Shown here piece after piece: positions 33,002 to 61,297 of a DNA stretch of 64,000 nucleotides. The stretch covers positions 180,870,106-180,934,105 of the forward strand of contig NC_089492.1 in assembly GCF_036850765.1 (NCBI RefSeq), in the 5' to 3' direction. Below the pieces are notes generated by a model. It had not been told where the DNA came from. It did no database searches and saw nothing but the letters and a program-made list of their open reading frames with translations. Numbering within the stretch: the first letter of the stretch is position 1; each line of letters starts with the position of its first letter. The position numbers and the translations under genes were made by a program. Origin of the DNA: Saccopteryx bilineata. Lineage: Eukaryota > Chordata > Mammalia > Chiroptera > Emballonuridae.

Positions 33002-34561
33002 GTAGGAGGTGACTTATTAACATATTTCCCTTCACAGGAAAGACATCAGAGTAATAAAAGTCTCGAAGCCACAGTCAACCCTCTTGTTCTACTCACCTGT
33101 CTCCACACACCTGTGTCTGGTCCCACACTAATGGGCCAATGAAGCATTGGCTGCTCAGTCACAAATTTCTCACAGATTTCAAGTGTTCTCCCCAGACACC
33201 TTTCTTAAGTTTGTGTTACCTGTCTCAGAATTTGAGTGGGTTTTTGTGGCTATGTTAAGGACTGGAGTCTGGGGGGAGGTGGGAGCACTCCCCTGTGGCT
33301 CACACACTTGTGCTGGTCTGAGTAGCGCCTGTCTGTAAATGCTTCCCCCTTCCTGTAGCACACATTGACCGTATTTTCCCAGGTAGAAGATGCACCCTAA
33401 TTTTGGGGCCCAAAATTTGAAAAATAATGTACATAAAGTTATTGAACTCAAGTTTTATTCATCATAAAATTCATGCAACCCCTCATCACTGTCAAAACTC
33501 CCATCCATTAGCTTGTCCTCATCTGTGTCTGATGACGAATCACTGTCTTCAACAATGAGCACAAAAACAAGCACTACAACCACTACAACCCTACAACCAC
33601 TGTATAAGACACACCCAGTTTTTAGACCCCCAAGTTTTTGATAAAGGGTCTTAATCATGGGGAAATATGGTACTTCATCTTTGTTGTATGTGTTCACCAT
33701 TCGGCTTATATTTTAAAAATCAGTTGCAACCCTGTGGGCACTCCATTTAATGCCTTCTCACAATATCACATTCATTCAGCAAATATGTACTGAGGCTCCA
33801 GACCTCTATCTGGGCTCATTTCGTTTAAATTTCAGACCTGACCTTGGGGTAGGTGGGTCTTCTTAGACCTCCATCAGCACAGACAAGCACTGGCATTCCT
33901 GGATAAGGAAGGGCTGAGCACAGCCCTCTGGAGGCCCAGCGAGCCCTCTGGAGTGTCGTCCTCACCACAGGCCCCACTCCCAGCTCAAGCCCCTAGATTC
34001 TTCCATCTGTGCTGCTGTCACATCTCCGTCCTCTGCCCCAGCCTGTCCTGGGAAGGCTGGGGCCCTGGAAGGGGCGGAATGCTGGCTCTCTTCCCTGACC
34101 CAGGAGGAGCACTGGCGACAGTGACTCCATCAGCTGTGTAGGACTTAAAGACTCCTTTACTCCCCGTGAAGTTGAGATGCTTAAAGATTGAATTTTTCTC
34201 TTAGCATTGATTTCTCTGAATTACTTCAAAGGACATCAAGAAGTACATCTAGGTTATCGTGGTTACAGGGAATGCTTCTCAAAGAAATGCAGTGTGTCCC
34301 TGGGCCTTCAGCGCACGTGACTGGACATGGCAGGACTTGCCCAGGCGGCAGAGGGAGCTGCTCGGCTCTGGCCCTGGCGTTGCCCAGCATAGCCTCTTCT
34401 GGGGACGGTTCTTGCGATGCGTGGATGGCCTGGTTCTGCAGTCCCCACTCACCTCAGGAAACCAATACCCTTTCTGTCCATGCCAAGTTCAAACCACCAT
34501 CATTGGTGGCAATTTTAAATTGCAATGCTTTTATTATCACAGGCTTTTTCTTATTCTGCAG
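33002..34561 (+). other. DTNBP1: DTNBP1 intron between exons 9 and 10
   Basis: This 1.56-kb GT-AG intron runs from the donor gtagga to the acceptor ttattctgcag. It contains the small DNA transposon at 33368-33671. The rest (33010-33367 and 33672-34561) shows no gene and no repeat I can name. Confidence 0.85.
33368..33671 (-). mobile_element. Short DNA transposon derivative with acidic-tail coding remnant
   Basis: The ends are inverted: accgtattttccc at the left and the complement of taccatatttcccc at the right. The arms stay similar for about 30 bp (agatgcaccct against taagaccctt). Internal stretches 'cctaattttggggcccaaaa' and 'tataagacacacccag' fit a subterminal hairpin. On the - strand, a frame from about 33600 to 33455 encodes an acidic tail, EDSDSSSDTDEDKLMDGSFD then SDEGLHEFYDE and stop. 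That resembles the C-termini of pogo/Tigger-like transposases. The superfamily assignment is a guess. Confidence 0.65.
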
Positions 34562-34779
34562 GGCTTGAATCCAGTACTGGTCCAGATGAAATTACTGTTC
34601 AGGTTCCAAATCCATCAGAATCACAAACTCGGCCACCTTCCTTATCCTCCCTCTGCACTGACCCGGCCCCTCAGGACCCCGGTGAAGGTGGGAAGTCCCC
34701 TGTTGTTCAGTCTGATGAAGAGGGAGTGGAGGTGGACACTGCCCTTGCTACTTTACATAGCAACGACAGTGACTCCTGA
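34562..34779 (+). CDS. DTNBP1: Dysbindin (BLOC-1 subunit 8), last coding exon
   Basis: The acceptor ttctgcag ends at 34561. The exon encodes LESSTGPDEITVQVPNPSES, then a Pro/Ser/Thr-rich stretch, SPVVQSDEEGVEVDTALAT and LHSNDSDS before TGA at 34777. Human dysbindin ends the same way (DSDS), but from memory has about nine more residues between ALAT and DSDS. This C-terminal region is PEST-like, which in dysbindin is linked to ubiquitin-mediated turnover. The frame joins exon 9 through a shared Gly codon. No frameshift or stop disturbs it. Confidence 0.95.
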
Positions 34780-34945
34780 GTCTGGAACCACACCCTCGGA
34801 GCGCTGTGGAAGGAGCCGCAACTGGTATGGAGCCACTGTGGGCAGGTGGTGTAATGGAGGCCCCGGACTGGTACACGGTTGCCAGTGGTTTGTGAGAAAC
34901 GGACTGAAAGAAAAGCTAATAAAAGTTTGAGCACTTTAAACTGAG
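34780..34945 (+). other. DTNBP1: DTNBP1 3'UTR
   Basis: A short 3'UTR of about 165 bp is implied by the AATAAA at 34918-34923. The transcript end should lie 10-30 bp beyond the signal. A longer form cannot be ruled out. Confidence 0.75.
34918..34923 (+). terminator. DTNBP1: DTNBP1 poly(A) signal AATAAA
   Basis: A canonical hexamer lies 139 bp after the stop codon, and GT-rich sequence (gtgaccactttgtac) follows 25-40 bp downstream. It is the first such signal after the last exon. Confidence 0.8.
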
Positions 34946-35589
34946 AATATGTGACCACTTTGTACAGAAAGGGTTCCAAACACACACTTCCTTCAGGTGT
35001 TGAGTGCAGGAAGGGCGACTTGGGCCCACGAAAGCCAGTGAGCCAACTGTGCCAAGCAGGGGGGCCAGCGACATGGTCTCCACATCTGCTCACCGCTGGA
35101 GACGAGCCCCCTGCTGACAGTTCTGCTTCCTCTGCAATATAGCCAGTCAGACTTGGCTCTGACAACTGGTTTTTCATCTGATCACTGTCAAATCATTAAC
35201 AGTTCAACAACCCCGACTGTCACACTAGACCACGCACCAGGGCCCAAAGGAAGAGAAACAAGCATTAGCAGAGCAATATGCCACCCTTGCTCCTGACAAG
35301 AAATGCCCTGCGTGGTCTGGCACTGGTGAGGGACCTGCCCACTGTCATGGTGCCCTCATAGGGAAGGGCCACGAGCTGTTTCCCAGGGGGTCCTCACAGA
35401 AAACAAGAGGCATACGGCGGGCATTTGATGCTCCTCATTGGGGACTCAGACCAGCAGCAGCAGATGAAAGTGAGCAAGATCAGTGTGTGTCGTCTGTGCC
35501 CCTCGGTGGCTGGGGATGGGGTGGGGGGTGGTCCTTACCCACTGACCGGTCAAGAAAGCTTATTTCATTCACTCATCTTCCACACGACA
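34946..35589. other. Gap between the DTNBP1 and JARID2 3' ends
   Basis: About 640 bp separate the two predicted cleavage sites. No repeat and no exon is recognisable. It is not AT-rich, and open frames on both strands lack motifs. Longer 3'UTRs of either gene could cross it. Confidence 0.7.
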
Positions 35590-35608
35590 AATGTCCAAAA
35601 AACTTTGT

Positions 35609-35614
35609 TTTATT
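35609..35614 (-). terminator. JARID2: JARID2 distal poly(A) signal AATAAA
   Basis: The + strand reads tttatt within 'aaactttgttttattattaa'. On the gene strand this is AATAAA, followed downstream by 'gtgtggaagatgagtgaatg', a G/T-containing stretch. It gives a 3'UTR length close to that known for human JARID2. Confidence 0.75.
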
Positions 35615-36000
35615 ATTAAACCTTGTAGTACAAACCTGAAAAGTAAACAAAAAACTGGCAATAAACAACATGAAGTCTTTCCTCCCAAGGGAGGAGTGCA
35701 GAGCAGCGCTAATAAATTAAATGTCAAACTGTAAGCCATAGGCAGAAAGTTCACTGTCAAAAAGAGGGAAAGTACACAGCAAGGCCATAAAAACCAGACA
35801 ACCACATTGGAAAACACTTGGACTGTTTATGTAATCATTAAATATTCCAAAACAGTTCAGTCTTCTGCAACAACAACCGACAAAGTGGATCACAGGACAC
35901 TCCTGACAGTCCCACTGGCAAGCTCAGTGCAATATGGGCGGCTACGGGGTAGATGAATCCAATTATGAAACAGGACAGCTCGTGAAAACAGTTTCCCTTC

Positions 36001-36006
36001 TTTATT
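36001..36006 (-). terminator. JARID2: JARID2 possible proximal poly(A) signal
   Basis: An AATAAA hexamer on the gene strand (tttatt on +) would shorten the 3'UTR by about 400 bp. Use of this site is inferred from the hexamer alone. Confidence 0.5.
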
Positions 36007-36862
36007 CCACACATACTGTACACACAACCGGAGAAGGGCAACAGCTACTCCATTATTATCTTTTTGTTGTTCAGTGATGTAAGCAGCACTTAAAAATGTT
36101 ACAAGAAAAACCCTGTAAGCATCCAATCCAACCGATGAAGAAACTGAAATGTAAGGCTTTTCTTCATCTTGTCTTCTCACCCCCCTCCCTACCCCCACTG
36201 AGAAAAAGGCTCAAGTATTTAAAACAATTTACAGGCGTATGTACAAAAGGATGGGATTCTTTTTCTTTTTTTTTTTCTTTTTGTTACAACATGAAGAGAA
36301 AAAATAGACAAGATGAGCGCAAATGCATTTTCACATTCAAAAAGAACTGCAGACCTCCTAGTGGCTCTAACGTGATCATCAATGAAACAAACGCGGGAGA
36401 AAGGTTAATGCTGACTTGTGAAGGTGTGAGACAAGCAGTGATGAGGATGGAATGTTAGGAAGATTGCACATCTATGACAAAGAAGCACTTAAAGGCTTCA
36501 CTGTTTTTTTTCCTTTTTTTTCTTAGGGATGCTATTGAAGGGTTTTTGATAAAGTAGCCAACAGCACCAAAAAATAACAGAATGGATTTCCTAATGAAAT
36601 CAGGCACAGGTTCCGCACGTGACCCTCCAAGGCAGGCAGTCTTCTTCCCTCTCCTCTTCCTCGACAGATGCATAGTGATGTGCTGGTAGAGAACCGCGTC
36701 CCCAACCGCCTCGGGTGGCCTGTGGTTAGGGGACAGCGTCGCCTTCAGCTGCCATAACCGCCCAGAGAAACAGTGGGGGTTCTCCGGTTTTAAAAATTAC
36801 AAACTTATCTTGCACATAACAGAAGAAAAGACAGCCAAAGTAAAGCCATTTCTTTTCAAGTT

Positions 36863-36864
<2 letters not shown>

Positions 36865-36894
<30 letters not shown>
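36865..36894. repeat. (GT)n microsatellite in the JARID2 3'UTR
   Basis: About 15 GT units read as (CA)n in the mRNA. It is likely to vary in length between individuals. Confidence 0.95.
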
Positions 36895-36895
<1 letters not shown>

Positions 36896-37323
36896 TGTCT
36901 CCTACCCCTTTTCCTGTCTAGAAAAATCTGCTCACATGACTGATGGTTTTAAAATTTGTTCTCCAAACTTCACCCTCTTCAAAAATGGGTTAAAAAGCCT
37001 TTTTTCCCCCAACAGTTAAAAAAAAAACAAAAACAAAAAGGCTTTTGTCAGCCACAGGGGCAATACAAATTAATACAGCCCCTCAAGGGTTTTAAAACAG
37101 TGAATATACGGCAGTTTCAAAAATCTGACTGCAGTATCTAGGTATTCTAAGTACAAAAAAAAGTTCAACAGTTTAATGCTAAAACAAAATTAGTTCTCTA
37201 AAACCAGAAGAAAATCTTCTTTAGAGCTAGTGCAAAGACAGCTTGTATCCTACAGCAAGTACTCCAAACTAGAATATAATAATTACAAAAAATAGATTTC
37301 CCTCGACCACGGTGTTGGCAGCT

Positions 37324-37506
37324 TCACGACGAGCTGGAAGCACTTCTGGAAGAGCTGGAGGATGACAGCCGGGAGGGCAGCACGTCCACTGTCGCTCTCT
37401 TGCGGGGCCCCCTTTTTGGTGTAGGTTTACTAAGACAGTTCTCGATGCTGCCATTCTTACTGGATACCTTGCCGCAGATCTGATTGACCAGGCTGATAAT
37501 TTGTTC
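37324..37506 (-). CDS. JARID2: JARID2 exon 18 (C-terminus)
   Basis: The last coding exon encodes [39 protein letters not shown] and a Ser-rich tail ending SASSSS before TGA at 37326-37324. The [11 protein letters not shown] segment is basic and nuclear-localisation-like. The acceptor, read on the - strand, is ttgaaacag. The exon starts in phase 0, following the Glu that ends exon 17. It is close to the human tail as remembered. Confidence 0.96.
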   Translation of the reverse strand, partial: EQIISLVNQICGKVSSKNGSIENCLSKPTPKRGPRKRATVDVLPSRLSSSSSSRSASSSS

Positions 37507-38487
37507 CTGTTTCAAGTTGAAAGGAAGATAAATAATTAACAAACCAAAGAGCACTGTCCCCAGAACCACCCTGAGGACCTTTTGAGAGCAGAGCTGGTTG
37601 CATGGCTAGGGCCACCTGTCACCCTCATCAGACCACATCCAAATGGTCTGAGCATCATCTGAGGAGCCTGTTTCAGGAAAGCCAGGCTGGGCTTTGGAAA
37701 TCTCCACGATTGAATGCAAGACGCAGTAGGCTTGAGCAAGAGAACTTCATAAGGACATTGGCCTAACTGGGCACCTAAAATAAATGGTTTCCTTCTCAGG
37801 GAGAAGCCACTGTCATCTCTCATCTGAAAGCCAGCACAGCGCCAGGCGAGGTGCATGAAGAACCTGCCTCATCACAACTACCTAACCTTCAGTTCTTTCA
37901 AAACTCCAGGGAGCCTAATAGCGCCTCCTGGTGGCTGAAAGGTTTAGACACACTAATATGCTAAAGCCCTAAAATACATGCAGTCCTTTAACTACAGTTA
38001 ATTGTGTTAACTTGCTTCCAGAGAGAGCTGCGTCCCAACCCGAGTCTATTCATTTACCTGGGGTACCAATTCCCTCACCATGCAACCAGGTGCACATGCA
38101 TGGCTACACTCATCAGCAGACTGAACCACAAGGCACCTCTGAGGGCCCCCTACCACTTCGGAGTTTAAAGAGGTAAACCGGCAGCCACTCTGGGTCCCCA
38201 CCCAGGAAGGGGAGGATTCATTCAGCTCACCACCTCCACAATGAGACTTAAGAGAGAGATCCATGGGCTCTCGGCATGCTCCCTGGATGGTGACAAATGC
38301 CTGAAATTGCCGTTACACTGGCTATCTTGACACTCGAGCCCGTTTCTCGGGGTCTCGCAAATAAATGTAAAACACTGGTCTAGAAATACTTCCGTTACTC
38401 CCTCTTCCACTGTGAATGGAGATAGCATACAAAAACGCATTCTTATAATTCACTCAAGAGAACCATTTCTCTGTCGGTATCAAAAAT

Positions 38488-38818
38488 TTGTACCTGAATG
38501 GTGGTGGTGTAGTGGATAGAGTGTCAGCCCAGCACGTAGTCATCCCGGATTCGATCCCCAGTCAGGGCACACAAGAGAGAAGTGACCATCTGCTTCTATC
38601 CCCCTCCATCTCCCACTTTCTCTCTCACAGCCAGTGGCTCAACTGGTCTGAGCAGGTCAACCTTAGGCACTAAAAATACCTCAGCTGATTCAAGCATTGG
38701 CCCCCAACTGGGGTTGCAAGGTGGATCTGGGTCAGGGCACATGTGGGAATCTATTTCACTATCTCTCCCTTCTCTTACTTAGAAAGCAAAACAACAAAAC
38801 AAACAAACAAACAACAAA
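38488..38818 (+). mobile_element. Ves-like SINE, diverged
   Basis: The tRNA-like head has 'ggtggtgtagtggatagagt' and a B box 'ggattcgatccccagtcagg'. The body follows the long Ves-like layout ('gcacacaagagagaagtgac', 'ccatctgcttct', 'agggcacatgtgggaatct') and ends in an (AAAC)n tail. It is clearly older than the copy at 22078. Confidence 0.78.
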
Positions 38819-39291
38819 ATTATCACAATGGCATGCAGCTCTGACATACACGTCATGAAACGGAGGGCAGGTGGCTGCCCCTTTATCAGAGGCCTGAGGG
38901 CAGCTAGGTTCCAGGCCTGCTCCCTGACCTAGACACAGCAGTGGGGACTCTCATCACTCAAAGGCAAACATTGAAAAGTGCCCAAAAAGAAAGCCAAATA
39001 GCCCTGGGAAGAGCAGGGATGTCCACTTGTACAATACAGTCTCCGCGGCTGTTTAAACACCTACAATAAACACGCCAATGAGGGACACATGGACTTCTAA
39101 CACCCAGCTCTATGTGACAAAGGTACCTCAACAGCACAAGGAAGCCCACACTGCAGTCAGAACATTCCATGTGACCTGAGGGCCCGGACATGTGGGACTG
39201 GTTTGCTAGGCACTCTGGGGCTTAGAATAAGAGTCTGCAGTGCTCTCAGAGCCATTTCTGAAATCCAAACAGAACTAGAAATCCCCCGACC

Positions 39292-39332
39292 AAAAAACAA
39301 ACAAACAAACAAAAAAAAAACAAAAAAAACAC
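39292..39332. repeat. A-rich (AAAC)n tract
   Basis: A run of A with interspersed C, with AAAC units dominant. No SINE body is recognisable before it. Confidence 0.85.
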
Positions 39333-41521
39333 ATGGTCAACGAATTGGACTTATCGATTTTCATTTACTAAAATAAACCGGGCCACTGGCAAAGCTGCTG
39401 GCTTCTGAACACTGATGACCAAGCTTCAGATGGACAGACCCTACACATATAGTTCTCCTCCCAGGGTTCTGGTCACCTCAACATACCTCACTACAAAATG
39501 GGCTGGAGATGGACACAGCCCCACACACAGTTCATAGCGACGGCTCAACTCTGCCTGCTCATTACCCGAGCTGTTCTTACGCAGACATGGCAGGGTAGTA
39601 GGGTATTATTATTAACTCTGTTCTGACATTTGCTAGTAAAATAAAGAAGTGAGCGCAGAGTAGCTGCCACCTGTGTGAATATGCCCTTGACAAACAGCTT
39701 TTTTCATCTTTCCAATCTTGTAATTTAGCCAAAGGCTCATATCAAGCCTGACCCATGGCCGGAGCTCCCACAGATGCCCCAACCCCTCTAGGGTCCTGCC
39801 AGGACACCTGGGTGTGCGGTGGCCAGATCAGGCACCTTCCACTGGCCCAGCCTCCCAGGATCTATCGCATGGGTAGCAGGAGGGCAGCTCGCGGCAGGGC
39901 CGGGGCTGCTCAGGCTGTGGCCTGCACATGGTGTGCAACCACTGTGGACACTACTCCAGAAGATGGCAGACAAGGGCCTGGAGGAAGGGCCCCCAGGATC
40001 CCCATGGCAATCTGAGATGTGGTCCCCAAGAAGGGCTCTAGGTCAGTCAAGATGTGTAAAGTGCCCTCTGAGGGGCAGGACCATGCATTCCAGGAAGCTC
40101 CCAATTTCTATCTGAAAGGCAACAGCACAGCGCTCAGAAGCCTTTAGGATAACTCCTGAGAGGAGGCCGGCAGACGGAGCTGCGTGCTCGTGCTTCTGAG
40201 GTGACGGCCTCCGTGCAGGGGCTTTTACTGGCAGCGGTAGAATTGGCTGCACCTTCAATTTTCTAAGAAGGTGGAGCCCATGGGATTTACAGAATTGGAT
40301 GCCAAATATGAGAGAAAGGCTCCCGGCTTTACCTGAGGCCAAGTGAGGGCCAAGAGCCTGGTGCCCACTGGATGCAATTCCCTGCCTGACATAGAGCCTG
40401 GGGAGCCTTGAGAACTGCCCCCCACCTCCTGGGCCACAACCTGGATCTTAGCAAGTAGCTGACAGGATGCTTGTCGTGTGATTAGATAATGATTCCTGAA
40501 AAGATAAAAGATGTTTGAGCTGCTGCTTACAGCTTTTCCATGAGAGGAGATGGATGGTGTATGCTCTGTCCAGAGCACCGGCATGTGGTCACACCACCCC
40601 TGTGCCCTGGCCCCGGCCGAGCGCTGGCTGCAGTTAGAACAGCCATTTCACGTGAGGACGTGAGAGCCAGGCCAGGCATCAGCACCACCGTGCGGCGGGG
40701 CTCTCGGTCTGACTGAAAGCTCTTTCTCCTCACCAGGTCCTGGCCCAGGACCACTTCAGAGCTGAAATCCCCTTGGAAGCCCTGTTGGGAAAGGGACTGG
40801 ACCAGTTCCTTCCTTTATGTCTGAGACTCCATGCGGCTACAGCCAGGAAGGTTCCTCTAGCCCCATCCCCGAGACCTAGGGTCAGGCCTCTCTGAGAACA
40901 CAAGACCAGACGTGATTTTGAGGCCACGAAGCAGCCCAGCCACATACTCTGCACATCACAGGTCCGGGTAGCTTTCGGCATGAGAGGTGAAGGACAGGTC
41001 CTCATCTTCCCCTGCTGGTCAGTGCTGGGACCGTCACCTTCTGTTTGGGTCTGTCCTGTGACAGGTATGCACAGGCAGCCTGCTGTCCCCTCCTACCCTG
41101 GGCCCTGGCTGTAAGTCACAGCATTATTCCCCACTTCCTTAGGAGCCCAGCCAGACAGCATGGTACTGGGGACACCAGCACCCAGAATCTGAGATCAAAT
41201 CCCTTATAAACTGAGACCCTGGTGACCAGGAATGCAGATAGATGCCATCAGGGCTCAAGGGAGGCAGAGCGGCCCTGCACAGGGAGGAGAGTGCACACGG
41301 CTCCCTTAGAAAGCTACAGTCAAGCTATGGTCCACATGGAGGGGAAAACCAGAATGAAACCAAATTCGTATAAATGAAATTTCTCCAGTTTCCGTTCCTG
41401 GGTTTCTCCAGGTCAGACTGAACTTCACCATTTCCCATCTTGGAGCAAAGAACTACGACCCCCAGGCCAGGCTCCATCTGGCCAAAAGGCCCTAGAACCA
41501 TGCTGGATGCACTTGGGCTCA

Positions 41522-51554
<10,033 letters not shown>

Positions 51555-51625
51555 CAGGCACAGCACCGAGGTGACGCAATATGGACCCTGTGTTATTGGG
51601 GAGGACGGTGAGGTTCCATCCATGC
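51555..51625 (-). CDS. JARID2: JARID2 exon 11
   Basis: This small 71-bp exon encodes (R)[20 protein letters not shown] then AVP(G), at the entry of the JmjC domain. The acceptor is ttctctgcag and the donor gtaagt. It is separated from exon 10 by only 88 bp. Confidence 0.97.
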
Positions 51626-54700
<3,075 letters not shown>

Positions 54701-54793
54701 CTCAATTTCAGCTGGCGCTGGCTCCTTGCTGAAGCACATGTTCATGATGTTCCTTGCTGTCCGATAAAACGTTGTTAAAGAAACAGACCTTCC
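54701..54793 (-). CDS. JARID2: JARID2 exon 9
   Basis: This 93-bp exon of 31 codons encodes [20 protein letters not shown] and [11 protein letters not shown]. It lies between ARID and JmjC. Borders are phase 0. The acceptor is ttctttacag and the donor gtgagc. Confidence 0.97.
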
Positions 54794-58269
<3,476 letters not shown>

Positions 58270-60931
58270 TCATTTAACTGATAGTCCACACACCTGTGTG
58301 TGCCAGGATGCCAGGCGGCTCAGGGGTCAGAAGGGCAAAGTCATCTCTGGCCCTCGGGGAGCTTGGTCTACACAAACGGATCTTAAGACACGTGTGAACG
58401 ATGACTATAAATAAGGCTGACTGTGGGGCTGGCAATAGCAGGGGCTACTGTCTTCGGTGGGACAACCAGGGATGGCGTCCCACAGGAGGTGACATTTAAG
58501 TGGAATCCACCAGGAGAGAGCTGGTCAATGCCAATCTGTGGGGAGGAACATTCCAGTGTCCCCTGAAATGGGCAGTATGCACTGGCGAATGCCCTTCCAG
58601 CACACCAGGAGGCAGGTGTGATGAGACAGGGAGCAGTGGCCCACTCCTGGTGAGGGAAGGGCAGGGCCTGGTTGTGCCACTCAGCCATTCCCATGCCCCG
58701 GTGTCACTGGAACAGCTGTGATGTCAGAAATCATACATAGCATGAGTTCTCAGTCCCAATTCCCTAACACACCAACATACAGCCCACACCCACAGCCCAC
58801 CCACAGCCCACATACACGCTCGAGTTGCTTATTTTCCAGCCCACAGGGTTTCAGGGCAACAGGCAACACTGACCAGGCACCTGGCAGTCTGCCCTTCAGT
58901 TCCTCCTGAAGTACTCAGAGGGGACTGGTCATCCCAGAATAGTGTACCAGCAAGTCTTTAATGCATCCCTATAGAACTGTAAAACGCATGTCTACTAAAA
59001 TACACTGGGATGTCTACACAGCAGTGAGCTGGACAGGGCTGGAAAAGCAACCTCCCTCTGACCAATAAAGGGGGGAGTCTTCCAGAATTATCATCCACTG
59101 GCCACTACGAGCTATGTGTGCAGCAAAAGGCAGGGAGTGCAGAGTAGTAAGGAAGGAAATCTTCGGTCTCTGGGGGGCAGGATAGAACCACATCCAATAC
59201 CAGGAAAAGCTGCAGGACTCCTGCCTGAGAACAGCATCAGGGCCAGAGGTGGGCTGAGCATCATGGGACACACAGATGCGTGCCTGGACAACCTTGGGCA
59301 CACTGCAAATAAGACCAGGGCGAGTGTGCAGCCCTTTGCTCTGCTTGGTGGGACACTGGATTCACTCGTTTGCAAATAATGGAACCTCAGAGAAAAGACC
59401 TGCCCTGACATCAGCCAGATTCAGGGCCTCACTCGGGTCTCCCTTGGCGAAGAGCCGTAGGGCTGGCGGCACACAGCCCCAACGAGCAGAGACGGAGTGG
59501 TGTACATTAACCAATGTGCCACAGTGGCATGGACTTAGCTCTCCCTGGAGGGGAGCTGACATACTTTTGCCTTTTTCTATAAGATCATAGTAAACCAGTA
59601 GCACTTAAAAATATACACAGTTCTTGCAAATCTATTAATGACCCTCACCGGCCATGATCATCAGCCCACTCCCAGGGCCACCAGGCTGCTCAGGGCAAGC
59701 ACCCTGGCCCCGGGTCCGTGCTGTTCTGCTCCCTGAAGCATAGCAGCTTCCAGAGGGGCTGCATGCTAATCTGTTTTGGTGAATTCTAGGAAATGGCTTC
59801 AAAACTAAGTCCCTTGCACTTCAAGACACCTGAGCTCAGACTGAAGGCCCAAGGCCTCTATGGGTGACAGGTCAGGTCATCACTCGACCCAGTCACACTA
59901 CTTTACTTCTAGGCAAAGAGTGAGCACATACATCTACCTGACTGCTGTGTGGGAACGACTCATGGTTAAAATATCCAACCCTGACCAAAAGGCTGCTGGC
60001 TGCCATGACTTATCACCTGAGCCCTCCACTAATCCTAAAAGACTGCCACTAGGGGTGGGTAGTGAGACTCAGGACATCTCACTACAACCTGTGGACCTGG
60101 TGCTGTTCTGAGTCACCCAACAGCCCAAGGACACAGAGGGCACAGCCAACACCAAGCTCCCAAGATGCCCTCGCTGGCTTAGCCTCTCCCCACAGCCCCG
60201 TGTCACTGTCTGTTACATGCCATCCCTGACAAGGGACCACAAACCAAGAATTCTTTCAAATTAACTGATTCTCACTCAGGCATTAGCCCTGGCAGACACC
60301 TGCTGAGAGGAATAATAAAACCATCTCACAAAGAACTCCATCTTACTGCCAATTCTTGACACTTAAATGATGGTTAAATGTCTCCTTTCCTCCCAACCTT
60401 TGAAAAAGTTCTCCAAACTGGAGGCAAGAACACTTTCACGGACATATAGCTGAGACAGAAGGGAGTGACCTTACCCAGCTGTTCCAAAAGGAAAACTCAC
60501 TCCGCCAAACATACTTGTTCCTGACAGAGGCGCAGGACCCAGGAGAAAAGTGGACAGGGGCTCCTGATGACCTGTCCGTGGATGCTGCTTAGAGCCCCAG
60601 GCCCTCAGTCCAGGATACATGTGCTCACTAGGAGTCACCAAAATGAGTTCAGCAGCCATCCCAGCCAGAACTGTGCCTGCTCTGGAGAGAAATGCACACA
60701 CATTCCCTGATCTGTGAGCTCCACATGGGCCAAGCTGGTCACCATAGAAACAGAAGCTCACGTAAAAAAGAAGTGGAAAAAGACAGAGATCAGACCAAAG
60801 GAGAAATGGGCTGAGGTCTACAAGAGCTTGTGGGCTGAAATATTCAGGTAGAATATTCATGTAGAATCCTAACCTTCAGTGACTCAGAATAGGACCTTAT
60901 CTGCAGAGAGGGCAAGTTAAAATGGGGTGGG

Positions 60932-61259
60932 TGCTGACTGACTGGTGGTGGCACAGTGGATAGTGTTGACCTGGGATGCTGAGATTTCAGGTTTGAAACC
61001 CTGAGGTCACCATCTTGAGTGCAGATCCACCAGCTTGAGCACAGAATATGGAAATCCCATGCCTTGACCTCAAAGGTCACTGCCTTGAAGCCCAATGTTG
61101 GTGGCTTAAGCAAGGGGTCACTGGCTCATCCTAACTAAGCCCCCCCCCCCCCCCGTCAAGGCACATATGAGAAACAATCAATGAACAACTAAAGCGCTCC
61201 TATTATGAGTTGATGCTTCTCGTCTCTCCCCCTTCCTGTCTCTGTCACAAAAAAAGAGG
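60932..61259 (+). mobile_element. SINE, long 'agcttgag' type
   Basis: The head 'ctgactggtggtggcacagt' followed by 'ggatagtg' leads into units on 'caccatcttgagtgcag' and 'caccagcttgagcacag', then a run of about 14 C (61141-61154). It ends 'gagaaacaatcaatgaacaa' and an A-rich tail. Confidence 0.85.
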
Positions 61260-61297
61260 GGGGTTCCTAATCCATAAGACTGGTGTCTTTATAACTA

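Larger units (their letters stand above)
35590..37323 (-). other. JARID2: JARID2 3'UTR
   Basis: About 1.73 kb run from the stop to the distal poly(A) signal. The UTR is AT-rich, with A- and T-runs and a (CA)n tract on the gene strand at 36894-36865. A proximal AATAAA (36006-36001) and the distal one (35614-35609) allow two lengths. Open frames inside it are chance. Confidence 0.85.

Noticed and set aside
34259..34930. 223-residue + strand frame across DTNBP1 exon 10
   Set aside because: It is in a different frame from the conserved dysbindin exon, crosses the splice acceptor and extends into the 3'UTR.
34946..35589. A separate small gene between DTNBP1 and JARID2
   Set aside because: Frames are short with no start context or homology, and the gap matches the known convergent 3' ends of the two genes.
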